IMG/VR virus record: IMGVR_UViG_3300044990_000705
Location: 1 to 52,401 of that record
Direction: 5' to 3' (one strand)
From: a virus
Length of the DNA stretch: 52,401 nt
Shown here: piece after piece, positions 25,738-35,287 of the stretch
How positions within the stretch are numbered: position 1 is the first letter of the stretch
How the letters are laid out: each line of letters begins with the position of its first letter
Notes under the pieces: generated by a model
Told to the model about the DNA's origin: nothing
Database searches by the model: none
The model's input: the letters and a program-made list of their open reading frames with translations, nothing else
Program-made: the position numbers and the translations under genes

Positions 25738-27198
25738 ATGAAAGAGTTTGAAAGTTCTTACAATGATATTGCCAGAGGGCTAAAGGCATTTGGAAGTGGG
25801 AAAGAAGCTGGTTTGCAAGATTGCTACAATGCTATGCCTATGGGAGATGAAGGGCTACTTCCACATGAAGAAGTTCAGAGTATTTTGGTTAACTCAAGCT
25901 ATGATGGAGAGTGGCAGATTAACTGGCCGTGGCCACAAGTGGTGTTTGGATCATACTACACCATTGGCTTTGCTCCACTAAATGGCTATGTGAATTTGTT
26001 TGAGATGTATTATGATGGAGAGAATTGGTCAGTAGATCAAATGACTATGATAGCACCAACAGAGAACATAGACCAAGTTGATGTAATTGACTTTGGGCAG
26101 TTTTATGGGGTGAGTTGCTTTGGATATGATAGTGATGAAATTCCAACTATCCAAACCATGATTAGATTTCCAGGCATAGAAAAACCACAAGAACAAATAT
26201 CCCTTGCTTCAGACTATAATGATGTTTCTTATGACTATCTTGTGCCGAAATATCCAAAGTTTATTTGTGGGTGCAACTTCAATGGCCAAGCAGTTGTAGG
26301 TGGGATATTGTCAGATCTTCCTATGTGGAGTGAGCGTGGTTTGCATTCTGTTTGTTGGAGTGATATAGGAACATTTGACTTCAACATAGAGCGTGGTAGG
26401 ACAGCGGGTTTTGCTGACATGGATTGGGGAGTTAATGGGCAAGGGATAGTTTACAAGGTAATGAAAGTTGGAAATGCAGTTGGAGTGTTTGGCTCTGGAG
26501 GGATTTCAATCTTGTTACCAGTAAGCGAGCCTATGGTTACTTTTGGTAAAAAGAACATATCATTTCTGGGAATATCAAGTGGTAATCACATAGCTGGAGA
26601 TGACTCACTTGTGATTTTTGTAGATCATAGGCGCGAACTATGGATGATGGATAGCAAGTTTAGCATGAAAAAACTTGGCTATCGAGATTGGCTTTTGGAT
26701 TTGGATAGTGATTTCAAAATATCTTATGTTCCAGAAAAGAAAAGATTTTTTATCTCGGATAGAAATACTTGCTATGTGTTAACAGAGAGTGGACTTTATT
26801 CTTGTCATCAGAGAACACCAGCAGTTGGTGTTTATCAAGGTGGGTTGTGGGGAATAGTAGATGATTCTGGTAACTATGAATGGCGGGTTGAGACAGATGA
26901 GATTGATTTTAAGCAAAGAGCATTTAAGACTTTGCAATTCATAGAAGCTCATGGAGCAAGTGAGCAGACAGAGGCATTAGTTAAATATAAGAATAATGTT
27001 TCTGATGATTTTAAAGAGTTAACATGGAAAAAACTTAACAAAAATGGGATAGTTTTTTATCCAGTTTCTGGTAGTGATTTTAAAATATCTCTTAGAGGTA
27101 TGGACTATAGGGGTAGTGATTATTTACTAACTAATCTGAAAGTACGAGTGAAGCAGACTGATAAGAGAAACATAAGAGGACTTTATAATGCTAACTAA
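25738..27198 (+). CDS. Tail nozzle-like protein
   Basis: 486 residues from ATG 25738 (GGGAG upstream; an earlier in-frame ATG at 25693 lies inside the previous gene). It is beta-rich with repeated WD/blade-like strands (SVCWSDIGTFDFNIERGRTAGF, VYQGGLWGIVDDSGNYEWR), as in podovirus nozzle proteins with a beta-propeller (P22 gp10 / T7 gp12 type). It pairs with the adaptor just upstream. Confidence 0.7.
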   Translation: MKEFESSYNDIARGLKAFGSGKEAGLQDCYNAMPMGDEGLLPHEEVQSILVNSSYDGEWQINWPWPQVVFGSYYTIGFAPLNGYVNLFEMYYDGENWSVDQMTMIAPTENIDQVDVIDFGQFYGVSCFGYDSDEIPTIQTMIRFPGIEKPQEQISLASDYNDVSYDYLVPKYPKFICGCNFNGQAVVGGILSDLPMWSERGLHSVCWSDIGTFDFNIERGRTAGFADMDWGVNGQGIVYKVMKVGNAVGVFGSGGISILLPVSEPMVTFGKKNISFLGISSGNHIAGDDSLVIFVDHRRELWMMDSKFSMKKLGYRDWLLDLDSDFKISYVPEKKRFFISDRNTCYVLTESGLYSCHQRTPAVGVYQGGLWGIVDDSGNYEWRVETDEIDFKQRAFKTLQFIEAHGASEQTEALVKYKNNVSDDFKELTWKKLNKNGIVFYPVSGSDFKISLRGMDYRGSDYLLTNLKVRVKQTDKRNIRGLYNAN

Positions 27199-27619
27199 AA
27201 TTCTCCCAGACCAAGTTGCCAGTTATTGGGACTCGATTTCATTTGCAGTAGCTAACTCTATGCCTCCATTTGTGAAGGTAGATGAAGTTTACATGAGCAA
27301 CATCCTGAGTGCATTGCTGGTTGGCGATCTGGAGTGTTGGATTAGTACAAACTCCAGCGGCAAGATTGATGCGATAGCAACTACGCAATTTCTAGTGGAT
27401 GCCGCAAGCCAGTTGAAAACACTTTTGATTTACTCTGCTTATAGATCATCTGAAGTTATTGAAGACCAGAGTTGGATAACTGCATTTCAGACAATTAGTG
27501 AGTATGCGAGAAATAGTGGTTGCTGTGCAATAGCTTGCTATACAACAGTAGATAAAATCATCCAGCAAGCATTGAAGTTTGGTGGACAGTTACAGACATT
27601 TATAACTTTTAATATCTAA
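27188..27619 (+). CDS. GNAT-fold-like virion-module protein
   Basis: 143 residues overlapping the nozzle gene by 11 bp. The pattern of a central sheet (GDLECWISTNSSGKIDAIATTQFLVD) followed by AYRSSEVIEDQSWITAFQTISEYARNSG recalls small acetyltransferase-like proteins found in many podovirus late operons. The acetyl-CoA loop (Q/RxxGxG/A) is not visible, so enzyme activity is doubtful. Confidence 0.6.
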   Translation: MLTKILPDQVASYWDSISFAVANSMPPFVKVDEVYMSNILSALLVGDLECWISTNSSGKIDAIATTQFLVDAASQLKTLLIYSAYRSSEVIEDQSWITAFQTISEYARNSGCCAIACYTTVDKIIQQALKFGGQLQTFITFNI

Positions 27620-27629
27620 GGAGGTTGTG

Positions 27630-28985
27630 ATGGGATCAAGTGGTGGTGGGAGTTCAAGTGGAGCTATATCATATCCTCTTTATATGACACAGTACCATGA
27701 GGCATGGTTACAGGAAGTTCAAGCCGATGTTCATTTGATTACGAAGAATGGAGATACAAGGAATCCTTTTGCTGGTGTGAGTTGCTTTGAGCCGACTCCT
27801 TATCTTATAGCTATTGGTACTGAAGCAGCAAGACAAATGACTCAGATGATTAATTTTTCTCCTGGTGTAAAATACAATGAGTGGTATCCAGGTATAAAAG
27901 GTAGGATGGAAGCGTTGCCTTCTTACATACTTGCTAAGGAGGGCATAGATAACCTTGACACAAAACTTGCTGCAATTAACCCAACTGCCGATTGGGGAGC
28001 AGCAGTTGATATGTCAATAGCAGAGGTTGAAGACACAGATTATGATGCTATAATTACAGCACTTGAGGATTTTAAAGCTGCTTTGACAGCTTTCACAGTG
28101 CCTGAGACATGGACAAGTGATGCAGCTGTGGTTAAGGCAGGGATAGAGACAATAGAATCTGATGAGAACTATAATGATGATGCTATGGCATATGCGAAAG
28201 TTCTTGAGGATAATATAGTCAATAATACTTTGCCACGATTCAAAGGTGGTATGCGAGATGTTAATGCAGCTATGAGTTCGGCCTTTGTAGTGGGAGAGAG
28301 TATTATCTGGGGAATGATGGATAGGGATGTGGCTAAGTATCTTGCGGGGCTGAAAGAGAAGAACATTGGATTCAGATATGAGTTATTTAAGAGTGGTCTG
28401 GATCAGTTGATAAAGATGCACGAGCTGGAGCTTGGCACACATGGAAATGAGGTAGCGCAGAAACTTGCTTTGTTTACAAAGAAGTGGGAGATTAATGTCT
28501 CTAATGTGAATGAGATTATAAAGTTCATAAATAGCAAGATAGAACATTTGAAGAATAGAAGTGCAGTTGCTAATCAGTTTTATGGACTTTTTAATGATTC
28601 ACTTGATAAGACAGTATTGTATGGACTTGATAGTGAGTTTAGGAGTGTGCAAGAATATAGGCAAGCAGTGGATATGTTAGTTAAGATTGATAGCTTGACT
28701 ATGGTAGCTTATAAGGAAAAGATAACTGAGCAAGCTGCGCTTAGGGAAAGTGAGTGGCTTTGGAATTTGAAGTTGTATCAGTATTATGGAAACTTGCTTG
28801 CATCAATTGGAAGTGGAACAGCTATCAATCCACCGAGTGAAGCGAACAAAACTAAAACTGCTATTGGTACAGCAATAAGTGGGGCAGGTATAGGTGGCAT
28901 GATTGCCAGTGGGACAGCAGTTGGAGGGCCGCTTGGAGCAGGTATTGGCGCAGTGTTAGGGCTTGGTTTAGGTTTACTTGGATAA
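27630..28985 (+). CDS. Internal virion / ejection protein
   Basis: 451 residues from ATG 27630, AAGGAGG upstream. After a GSSGGGSSS start, the body is long and helical. The last ~45 residues are Gly/Ala-rich and hydrophobic (GIGGMIASGTAVGGPLGAG ... GLGLGLLG), like a membrane-inserting segment. This architecture is typical of podovirus proteins ejected with the DNA to form a channel. Confidence 0.7.
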   Translation: MGSSGGGSSSGAISYPLYMTQYHEAWLQEVQADVHLITKNGDTRNPFAGVSCFEPTPYLIAIGTEAARQMTQMINFSPGVKYNEWYPGIKGRMEALPSYILAKEGIDNLDTKLAAINPTADWGAAVDMSIAEVEDTDYDAIITALEDFKAALTAFTVPETWTSDAAVVKAGIETIESDENYNDDAMAYAKVLEDNIVNNTLPRFKGGMRDVNAAMSSAFVVGESIIWGMMDRDVAKYLAGLKEKNIGFRYELFKSGLDQLIKMHELELGTHGNEVAQKLALFTKKWEINVSNVNEIIKFINSKIEHLKNRSAVANQFYGLFNDSLDKTVLYGLDSEFRSVQEYRQAVDMLVKIDSLTMVAYKEKITEQAALRESEWLWNLKLYQYYGNLLASIGSGTAINPPSEANKTKTAIGTAISGAGIGGMIASGTAVGGPLGAGIGAVLGLGLGLLG

Positions 28986-28987
28986 CC

Positions 28988-29010
28988 CTTTGTTTAAAAA
29001 ATGAACATAG
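28988..29010. repeat. 23-bp palindromic repeat, copy 10
   Basis: Starts 2 bases after the stop of 27630-28985. The CTTTG variant is at the upstream end here, the reverse of other rightward copies; GGAGG follows. Confidence 0.9.
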
Positions 29011-29022
29011 TTGGAGGTTCTA

Positions 29023-29460
29023 ATGGGAATGTTTAGTATATTTGATCAGATTGGAAGTGGGATAGAGAATAATCCAGAGCAATTTGCAATCTTGATGGAT
29101 AAACTTGGCCAGGGAATAGCGCCAGGGAATGCTATGGCTGGGCTTGGAACGCAGTTTGGCCAGAGTTCTTTGATGAACAAGGCAAAGAAAGAGCAAGATG
29201 CGGATAAGAAGGGATTCATGGATAGGATTATGAGCCAACTTGGTGGGCTTACTCCACAGGGGATGGCAGGAGTTAATAATATCAAGACTACATTGGACAA
29301 AGATGGAGTGCCAGAGACCTCAATTAGCTTTAACCCTCCAGTAAAATCAGGTCTTGGGTCGTTAAGTGGCATGGTACAGCAACAGCAACAGCAACCTCAG
29401 CCACAGCAACCTCAACAAAGGCAGCAGATTAATAGCATGTTTGGTGTCTCCCCTTTCTGA
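29023..29460 (+). CDS. Internal virion protein, short (0-frame) product
   Basis: 145 residues from ATG 29023 (GGAGG 6 bases upstream). The body has GQFGQSS- and MSQLGGLTPQG-type segments, and it ends in a glutamine-rich linker (QQQQQQPQPQQPQQ). Translation stops at TGA 29458-29460 directly after the slippery heptamer C CCT TTC. A -1 shift there would continue for 291 codons to 30332. The same theme recurs on both sides of the stop (GLTPQGMAGV upstream and GLTPEQIAQV downstream). Confidence 0.75.
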   Translation: MGMFSIFDQIGSGIENNPEQFAILMDKLGQGIAPGNAMAGLGTQFGQSSLMNKAKKEQDADKKGFMDRIMSQLGGLTPQGMAGVNNIKTTLDKDGVPETSISFNPPVKSGLGSLSGMVQQQQQQPQPQQPQQRQQINSMFGVSPF

Positions 29461-29501
29461 ATGCCCTGGCAGGATCAGGGGACACGCCAAGTGTCAACCT
29501 G
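29451..29501 (+). promoter_or_regulatory. Putative -1 programmed ribosomal frameshift signal
   Basis: Slippery heptamer C CCT TTC at 29451-29457 in the zero frame, followed at once by TGA. After a 6-nt spacer come two hairpins: CCCTG/CAGGG (29464-29468 and 29476-29480) and GACAC/GTGTC (29481-29485 and 29491-29495). CAGG in the first loop (29470-29473) can also pair with CCTG (29498-29501), giving a possible pseudoknot. Heptamer, spacing and structure all match the standard layout. Confidence 0.7.
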
Positions 29502-30332
29502 ACAGGGTTAACTCCGGAGCAGATAGCACAAGTTATGAGTCTGGATCAGCATCAGCAACAGTTGAAGAATCAAACATTAGCTAATATTTATTCTATGTTT
29601 GACAAGCAGAATGATAACCAGAGAGAGGATGTGAAACTTGCACAGGCTAATCAACTTGCACAGCAGAAACTCTATTGGGAAGGTCTGGCAAAGGAAGCAG
29701 CCATTAATAAAGACTATGTCCAGGCAAACTTGTATGCAGAGCAAGCGAAGAGAGTTAGCACACAAATGCAAGCTGATATTGCCAATGCAGCACAGAGTTA
29801 TGCAAGTGCAAATGCCAGCAATGCAAGTGCAGCGCTTTCGCGTGATAGGATAGGAACATCAGGGAAAGAGTTTGGGTTGATAACTAATCCAGAAACAGGA
29901 GTTGCAGAGCAAGCTCTTATTGATGTCCGAACAGGGAATCCAATAGCAACTTATGGCCCTGCCACGCCGAAGCAACTTGGGACAGGTGGAAGTAAATCAT
30001 CAAAGGATATGGCTTATGAGGCTCTTGATGATTTTAACAAGGCTAGAACTTATCGAGACAAAGAAACAAATGAACCAAAGTTTGGGCGTATAGTTATGCA
30101 AACCCAACTGGATGCTATGAATGAGGCTTTTACGAAAGCAGGGTTGCCGAAGTATAAGAAGTTCTCATTGCAGAAACTCGACACAGGTCTGGGAGATGAT
30201 ATGAATGACCAGGCACCGCTTGATCTTGTGCTACCAGAGAACGCAACAAGGATGGATGTGGTTAATAGTTTGATGAATGACTATGGATTGAGTAAGAAAG
30301 AAGCAGTAACGTGGGCAAATACACTTGATTAA
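29457..30332 (+). CDS. Internal virion protein, frameshift (-1 frame) extension
   Basis: 291 codons joined to the preceding 145 by the -1 shift, for a 436-residue fusion. Sequence from 29457 (LNALAGSGDTPSVNLTGLTP) is plainly coding although it lies before the first ATG (29535), and that ATG has no well-spaced ribosome binding site. The body is helical and Gln/Ala-rich (NQLAQQKLYWEGLAKEAA), ending NDYGLSKKEAVTWANTLD. If no shift occurs this is a broken gene or sequencing error; the exact slippery site argues for a programmed shift. Confidence 0.75.
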   Translation: MNALAGSGDTPSVNLTGLTPEQIAQVMSLDQHQQQLKNQTLANIYSMFDKQNDNQREDVKLAQANQLAQQKLYWEGLAKEAAINKDYVQANLYAEQAKRVSTQMQADIANAAQSYASANASNASAALSRDRIGTSGKEFGLITNPETGVAEQALIDVRTGNPIATYGPATPKQLGTGGSKSSKDMAYEALDDFNKARTYRDKETNEPKFGRIVMQTQLDAMNEAFTKAGLPKYKKFSLQKLDTGLGDDMNDQAPLDLVLPENATRMDVVNSLMNDYGLSKKEAVTWANTLD

Positions 30333-30344
30333 TGGAGATTGATT

Positions 30345-33300
30345 ATGGCACTTGGAGCAAAGATTCAATTAGATGGTAGCAAGAATTCTCTTGGACCTAA
30401 AATCCAACTTGATGAGGTTGGAAGTGGAGCTCCAAGTTTCATAGATCAAGTTGCTAATGCAGGTTTAGGTGCAGTGGATGCAATTGGGAGTTTGGCAGGC
30501 CAAGCAGTTTCATTCCCAGCAAGCTTGGCGTATGAAGCAGCAGGGCATTTAACTGGGCAAGGGAAAGATGTTGCAAAGCAGTGGGGACAGATACCAGGTT
30601 ATTACACACAGCCAGGGATGATTACTGGTGCGGTTAGATCACTTGCGGGGTTGCCAAGTATTCCACAAGAACAGACTATGGCGGCGAAGTATAGTGAGCC
30701 AATAGCTAAGGCATTTGAGACACTTATTCCATCACAGCAGATTGAAGAAGGTCTTGGTAGGGCAAAGGAACTTGGGGCACCAGAGAAGGTGACTGATGCA
30801 CTTGCTTTTGGTGCTTCGAAGTTCATTGAGTTGATGGCATTTGGAGGTTATCATAAGATAGCAACAGGGGCTATAGGAAAGATCAAAGGGAAGTTAAAGG
30901 AGTATCAGAAAGCACCTACCCCACAAGCACAAGCACAGGCCCAAGGTGATTTGCTTGGAGAGTTGGAAGGAGTTCTTGGAAAACTCAATGAGAAAGGTGT
31001 GGACATTACGGAGTTGAAAGCAACAATTCCAACAATAGCAGACACTCCCATAGCAAGTGAGATGGCAGCCAGAAATGCCCAGACAGCACAAAGGACTAAT
31101 GCTGAGAGCCAGCAGTTTATGCAATCAAGATCAGCACTACAGCAGGCATTAGAGGCTAATGTTCCAAAACCAGAGCCACCAGCCATCATAGAGCCAAAGC
31201 AAACTGGGTTGACCCCGCAAGAGACATTGGAAGCAGCTAAAGTTAATAAGAACCTGACAGGTGATCCACAGATAGTTTCACCTGATGAGTTCAAGACTTT
31301 AGTAGATCAGCAAGCCAAAGTTCCAACACAAGAGAATGTCAGCGCTAAGCTTGAAGCTATGAGAGCAGAAGCAAAAGCGAGGATAGCAGCTGAGCAGAAC
31401 AGGCCGGCAGCAGGTGCAGAAATACCAGTTAGATTGCAACAAGAGGCAGAGAGGACAAATCAGATAGCAAGGGAAGCAGTTAGCAGGCAGAGATCACTTC
31501 AGCAGATGTTGCAGAAAGGAGTGCCGAAAGAAGAGGTTAAGGCTTATCAGCCATCGCCAGCGAAGGTTGAGCCGATAGTTGAGACTGTAAAACAGGCTGA
31601 GGTAAAAGCTGAGCCGCAAAAACCAGTGGTTACTGAAGAACTTTCACCAGCTGTTAGTGAGCAATTGCTAGTTGAGCCAGCTAAAGTTGAGCCACTTAAA
31701 CCAGAACCTGTTGTTGAGAGCAAAGTGGTGAATGAGCCAACCTCTGTTCAAAAAATGAACATAGTTGAAGAGCCAAAACTAGCAAAGAAACCACGTGAAG
31801 TTGTTTTAATTGAAAGAGAAAAACCAGTTTACCATAAATCATCTAATCTTGAATCACTTGAAAATGGATTTCAGAAAAGAGATCTTGGAATTTCATTCTC
31901 CAAAACGCCGGAAACAACATATAGTTCACCAAGAAAACAAGAACCAATTGGGACTATTGGCCAAGTTGAGGCAACATTAAAAGGAAAAGGGCTTAACTAT
32001 CTGAGAAAATCTCATAAGGATTTGATTGAGAATCTTTATGAAGAAGCAACAAAGCAAGATGGACCTTATGATCCATATGTTATTAGCAAACTTCGTGAAA
32101 TGGGAGTTGACTTTGTAGAAAATTTTAATGGCTATGGCAAATCAAGAGAGGGAGAAGTTCATGTTTTAAATCCAGATGCTGTTAAGATAAATAAAACTAC
32201 AAAATTATCTGACTCACTTGATCCAAAAGAAAGAGCAAGGGTTAGTAGGTCTGGACTTTCACAAGATAGTCTTATAACAAAGTTTGAAACAAACAAAGAA
32301 GCAAAGCAGTCTTATGAACTCAACAAGAGACAATTTGCTACAGTAGATGAAGCTAAGACATTCTTTGATACCATACCACAAGAGATTAGGAATGAGTTCT
32401 CACCAGAGATTTTAAAGGTTGGAAAGAAGTATAGGATCGGCACAAAGATCTTGACTGAGATGCCAGAAGAGGAGATAGTAGCTAAGATCAAAGACACAGT
32501 TAAAGAGCTTGAAGATATGGAGCAAGGTAGAGATGTTCCCATGCCGAAGATGGCTGAGCAAATGACAGGTGATCAGGTTTACAAGGCCGTGACAGATATG
32601 ATCCCAGACATCCAAGCAGCACTACAGAATGGCACTAATGTGGAAGTGGTGCACCAGAAACTGGCAAACCTTGGAGATCATGCAGCTACATCACTGGAGT
32701 TTGAGTTGCTTGATAAGATTGAAAGTATGTTGCCGCAGTTGTGGAAGAAGAAAATGGAGATAGATAGTGTGCTTGAAAAGCAATTCTCAGATGCACATAA
32801 AGCAGACATGAAGAGTGCCAAGACAACTGCGGGTGGGAAGGAGATAAAGGTAGATGCAAGTGGATATAATGGAGTTAGTGTTAAGGATATTAAGAACACA
32901 GCAACAGCCATCAACAAGATTGTGGGAAATATAGGAGCAGTTGGTACTGAGGTAGGTGGTGGGAAGCAGAGTAGGTTGAGCTTGTTGAATCAGGCTGAGA
33001 TAGATTCCATTAGAAGGGTTAAAGAAGCAGCACAGAAAGCAGGGAAAGAAGTAGGAGAGTTCTTACTTGAGCTTGGTATGACAAGAGATAACGCACAGAA
33101 GATAGTGGAGACCATTGGTGAGATGGGAGAGGAGAAGGTAGGTAGGAAGGAATTGAGATCTACACCAGAGCAAGTTCAGAGAGTTACTGATGGACTTGAA
33201 AGTGAGATGGATAAGATCAGGAATCCCATTAAGAAGTATTATCAAGAGATGTATGATAAGAGGCAGATGGTTGATACTTATCGACCAGGAGATGGGAATT

Positions 33301-35225
33301 ATCAGAGACAGTTGCCAGGCACTCCACAGACACCACCAGAGTTAAGTGGCAAAGGAATGGGACATACAGCACTATCGCCGCACAACGTTCTTAATGTTTT
33401 CAAAAGTGGTGATAACCCAGTGACTGATGTTATTAAGTCTCATAATGCTTTCACACGGAATGTTAGCAATGGAAAGAAGTGGATAAAGGATTTGCTGAAA
33501 GATGTGCCAGAGATGTCAGCAGAGGCGCAGAAGAAGTTTGAAAATATCTATGATCAGTATAGTGATAGATACAAGCTGAGGGCACAGATAGGCAGGTCAG
33601 TTGCTTCACTTGAGAAGAGGATAGCGAAGAAGAGTGGAAGTCAGAAGGCAGCACTTGAGAAAGAGTTAAAGATAGAGCAAGCAAAGTTTGGTGAAGCTAA
33701 TAAGATGGCAGCTGATATGGCTGCGGATTTTGACACTTTGATAAACTCACCAGAAAGCCCAGCCCTCACTGAGCCAACAGTTAGAATTATGCTTGCTGCA
33801 GATGGCACACTGCCAAGCCATATTAAGTTGAGTCCACTTGAAGCAGATGTAGCAGCGAAGATTAGAACATACTTTGATTCCACAGCAGAGGATATGAAAG
33901 CACTTGGAATGCCAGTGAAAGAGGGTTATGTGCACAGAGTGTGGAAGCCACTTGTTAATAAAGATGTTTTGGAGAGCTCGTTCTTCCAGAGATCTATGAG
34001 AACTCCTTCGATGTTGCGGCAGATGAGCCAGTTGCCAGATGGTAGAACTTGGTTTCCGGATGCTAAAGCCACGTTGGAAAGTTATGTGCCAATTATAGAG
34101 CGAGAGCTTGCTTATAATCCATTCTTGGATAGGTGGAGTAGCTTCATAGATAAGACTGAGAGTCCAAAATTAAGGGCTTATATGCAACAGTGGGTGAATG
34201 ATAACCTTTATCGTAAGCCTGATAGTTTCATGGGCAATGTGAATGCAGCGGCTACAGCGTTTGAGTTTGCTCGTTTGATAGGCCTGTCATTGCCAGTTGC
34301 ATTTAAGCATTTGATGAAAGTGTGGGGCACGACAAGCCAGAACTCGCTTGATGTTAATGCACTTGCGCTTGCAGATACAATGAAAGCACTTGGACAGTTT
34401 ACGAAAGAGAAGTTTGGAGGGATTCCGAAAGATAAAGAGCTTGAAGTGTTTCGATCGTATGTGACTACCAGAGATATTGTTAAATCACTTGATGAGTCAC
34501 CTATAAGTGGTATGCTGGATATGGTTAAGGGTATTCTTGGATCACCTACAGCAACGATAGAAGCTTTTGATAATGGAATCTCAGTGTTCTCAGCGATTCG
34601 TAAAGGGGCGAAGAAAGGAATAGATAGCCAGACCACTGAGAGGGCGATGATTAGAACTATTCTTGATGTCAACTTCAGGTCTGGTTGGGATCAGCCACTT
34701 TGGCTCAAAACAGATGCAGCCAGGTGGATGTTGATGTTCCAGAGCACGCCATATAAGTCAGCAGAATTGAAGTATCAGATGATAAAGCGAGCACTTAATA
34801 ATGAAAGAGATGCTTTTGGTACACACTATGGACAACAGTTGTTGAAATATATGCTAACTATTGGAGCAGTAGAGGCTATTGCCAGGGCTAATGATACATC
34901 AGTTTTAGAGCAAGTTATGCACATGCCATTCTTCAGCCATTGGTTAGCAGGGTCAAAGGAGCAGCCAGGTGTGAAGTTGCACATACCCAAAACTGCGACG
35001 AGTCCACTTGTGGGGTTGGCTTATCATATGAGTTCAAATAGGAAGGGCGCACCAGCAGGATTCAGGGAGCAGTTTGGACTTGATAGAAATTTCCTGCCAA
35101 CAAGGAAAAGTAGTCCGAGTTTGAATAGATATATGAATGCAGCAGATGGGAATAAGAGGAAGTTCAACACTATAACGCAGATGATTCTGGGATTGCAGCC
35201 ACTTGAAGGTGAGAGTGGAAGGTGA
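30345..35225 (+). CDS. Giant internal virion protein with ART-like insert
   Basis: 1626 residues from ATG 30345 (GGAG 7 bases upstream). The N-terminal ~150 residues are Ala/Gly-rich and partly hydrophobic. A low-complexity Pro/Glu/Lys region follows (~390-470). Residues ~466-473 (SVQKMNIV) are encoded by repeat copy 11. Residues ~490-616 look like a polyvalent ADP-ribosyltransferase domain: PVYHKSS, then GISFSKTPETTYSS, then EVHVLNPDAVKI. The remaining ~1000 residues are helical. Huge multi-domain proteins of this kind are packed in the head and enter the host with the DNA, so an ART domain could modify host targets at the moment of infection. Confidence 0.75.
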   Translation: MALGAKIQLDGSKNSLGPKIQLDEVGSGAPSFIDQVANAGLGAVDAIGSLAGQAVSFPASLAYEAAGHLTGQGKDVAKQWGQIPGYYTQPGMITGAVRSLAGLPSIPQEQTMAAKYSEPIAKAFETLIPSQQIEEGLGRAKELGAPEKVTDALAFGASKFIELMAFGGYHKIATGAIGKIKGKLKEYQKAPTPQAQAQAQGDLLGELEGVLGKLNEKGVDITELKATIPTIADTPIASEMAARNAQTAQRTNAESQQFMQSRSALQQALEANVPKPEPPAIIEPKQTGLTPQETLEAAKVNKNLTGDPQIVSPDEFKTLVDQQAKVPTQENVSAKLEAMRAEAKARIAAEQNRPAAGAEIPVRLQQEAERTNQIAREAVSRQRSLQQMLQKGVPKEEVKAYQPSPAKVEPIVETVKQAEVKAEPQKPVVTEELSPAVSEQLLVEPAKVEPLKPEPVVESKVVNEPTSVQKMNIVEEPKLAKKPREVVLIEREKPVYHKSSNLESLENGFQKRDLGISFSKTPETTYSSPRKQEPIGTIGQVEATLKGKGLNYLRKSHKDLIENLYEEATKQDGPYDPYVISKLREMGVDFVENFNGYGKSREGEVHVLNPDAVKINKTTKLSDSLDPKERARVSRSGLSQDSLITKFETNKEAKQSYELNKRQFATVDEAKTFFDTIPQEIRNEFSPEILKVGKKYRIGTKILTEMPEEEIVAKIKDTVKELEDMEQGRDVPMPKMAEQMTGDQVYKAVTDMIPDIQAALQNGTNVEVVHQKLANLGDHAATSLEFELLDKIESMLPQLWKKKMEIDSVLEKQFSDAHKADMKSAKTTAGGKEIKVDASGYNGVSVKDIKNTATAINKIVGNIGAVGTEVGGGKQSRLSLLNQAEIDSIRRVKEAAQKAGKEVGEFLLELGMTRDNAQKIVETIGEMGEEKVGRKELRSTPEQVQRVTDGLESEMDKIRNPIKKYYQEMYDKRQMVDTYRPGDGNYQRQLPGTPQTPPELSGKGMGHTALSPHNVLNVFKSGDNPVTDVIKSHNAFTRNVSNGKKWIKDLLKDVPEMSAEAQKKFENIYDQYSDRYKLRAQIGRSVASLEKRIAKKSGSQKAALEKELKIEQAKFGEANKMAADMAADFDTLINSPESPALTEPTVRIMLAADGTLPSHIKLSPLEADVAAKIRTYFDSTAEDMKALGMPVKEGYVHRVWKPLVNKDVLESSFFQRSMRTPSMLRQMSQLPDGRTWFPDAKATLESYVPIIERELAYNPFLDRWSSFIDKTESPKLRAYMQQWVNDNLYRKPDSFMGNVNAAATAFEFARLIGLSLPVAFKHLMKVWGTTSQNSLDVNALALADTMKALGQFTKEKFGGIPKDKELEVFRSYVTTRDIVKSLDESPISGMLDMVKGILGSPTATIEAFDNGISVFSAIRKGAKKGIDSQTTERAMIRTILDVNFRSGWDQPLWLKTDAARWMLMFQSTPYKSAELKYQMIKRALNNERDAFGTHYGQQLLKYMLTIGAVEAIARANDTSVLEQVMHMPFFSHWLAGSKEQPGVKLHIPKTATSPLVGLAYHMSSNRKGAPAGFREQFGLDRNFLPTRKSSPSLNRYMNAADGNKRKFNTITQMILGLQPLEGESGR
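31742..31764. repeat. 23-bp palindromic repeat, copy 11 (inside a gene)
   Basis: The only copy deep within a reading frame. It is read in frame and marks the border between the Pro/Glu-rich linker and the ART-like domain of the giant internal protein. Confidence 0.9.
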
Positions 35226-35235
35226 TAAGGTGAAG

Positions 35236-35276
35236 TGAACACAGTTAGTTTGTGATGATAACTGTGTTCATTTTTT
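35236..35276 (+). terminator. Intrinsic terminator of the late operon
   Basis: A perfect 12-bp stem (TGAACACAGTTA, 35236-35247, with 35259-35270), 11-nt loop, then TTTTTT (35271-35276). It follows the last rightward gene by 10 bases and lies at the meeting point of the two transcription arms. Its right arm is also the left arm of repeat copy 12. Confidence 0.85.
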
Positions 35277-35284
35277 AAACATAG
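35262..35284. repeat. 23-bp palindromic repeat, copy 12
   Basis: Left arm CTGTGTTCA is shared with the terminator stem; the core is T-rich. Lies between convergent genes. Confidence 0.9.
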
Positions 35285-35287
35285 TTG

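Noticed and set aside
29535-30332. Independent gene starting at ATG 29535
   Set aside because: The ATG has no well-spaced ribosome binding site and coding sequence extends upstream to the frameshift site.
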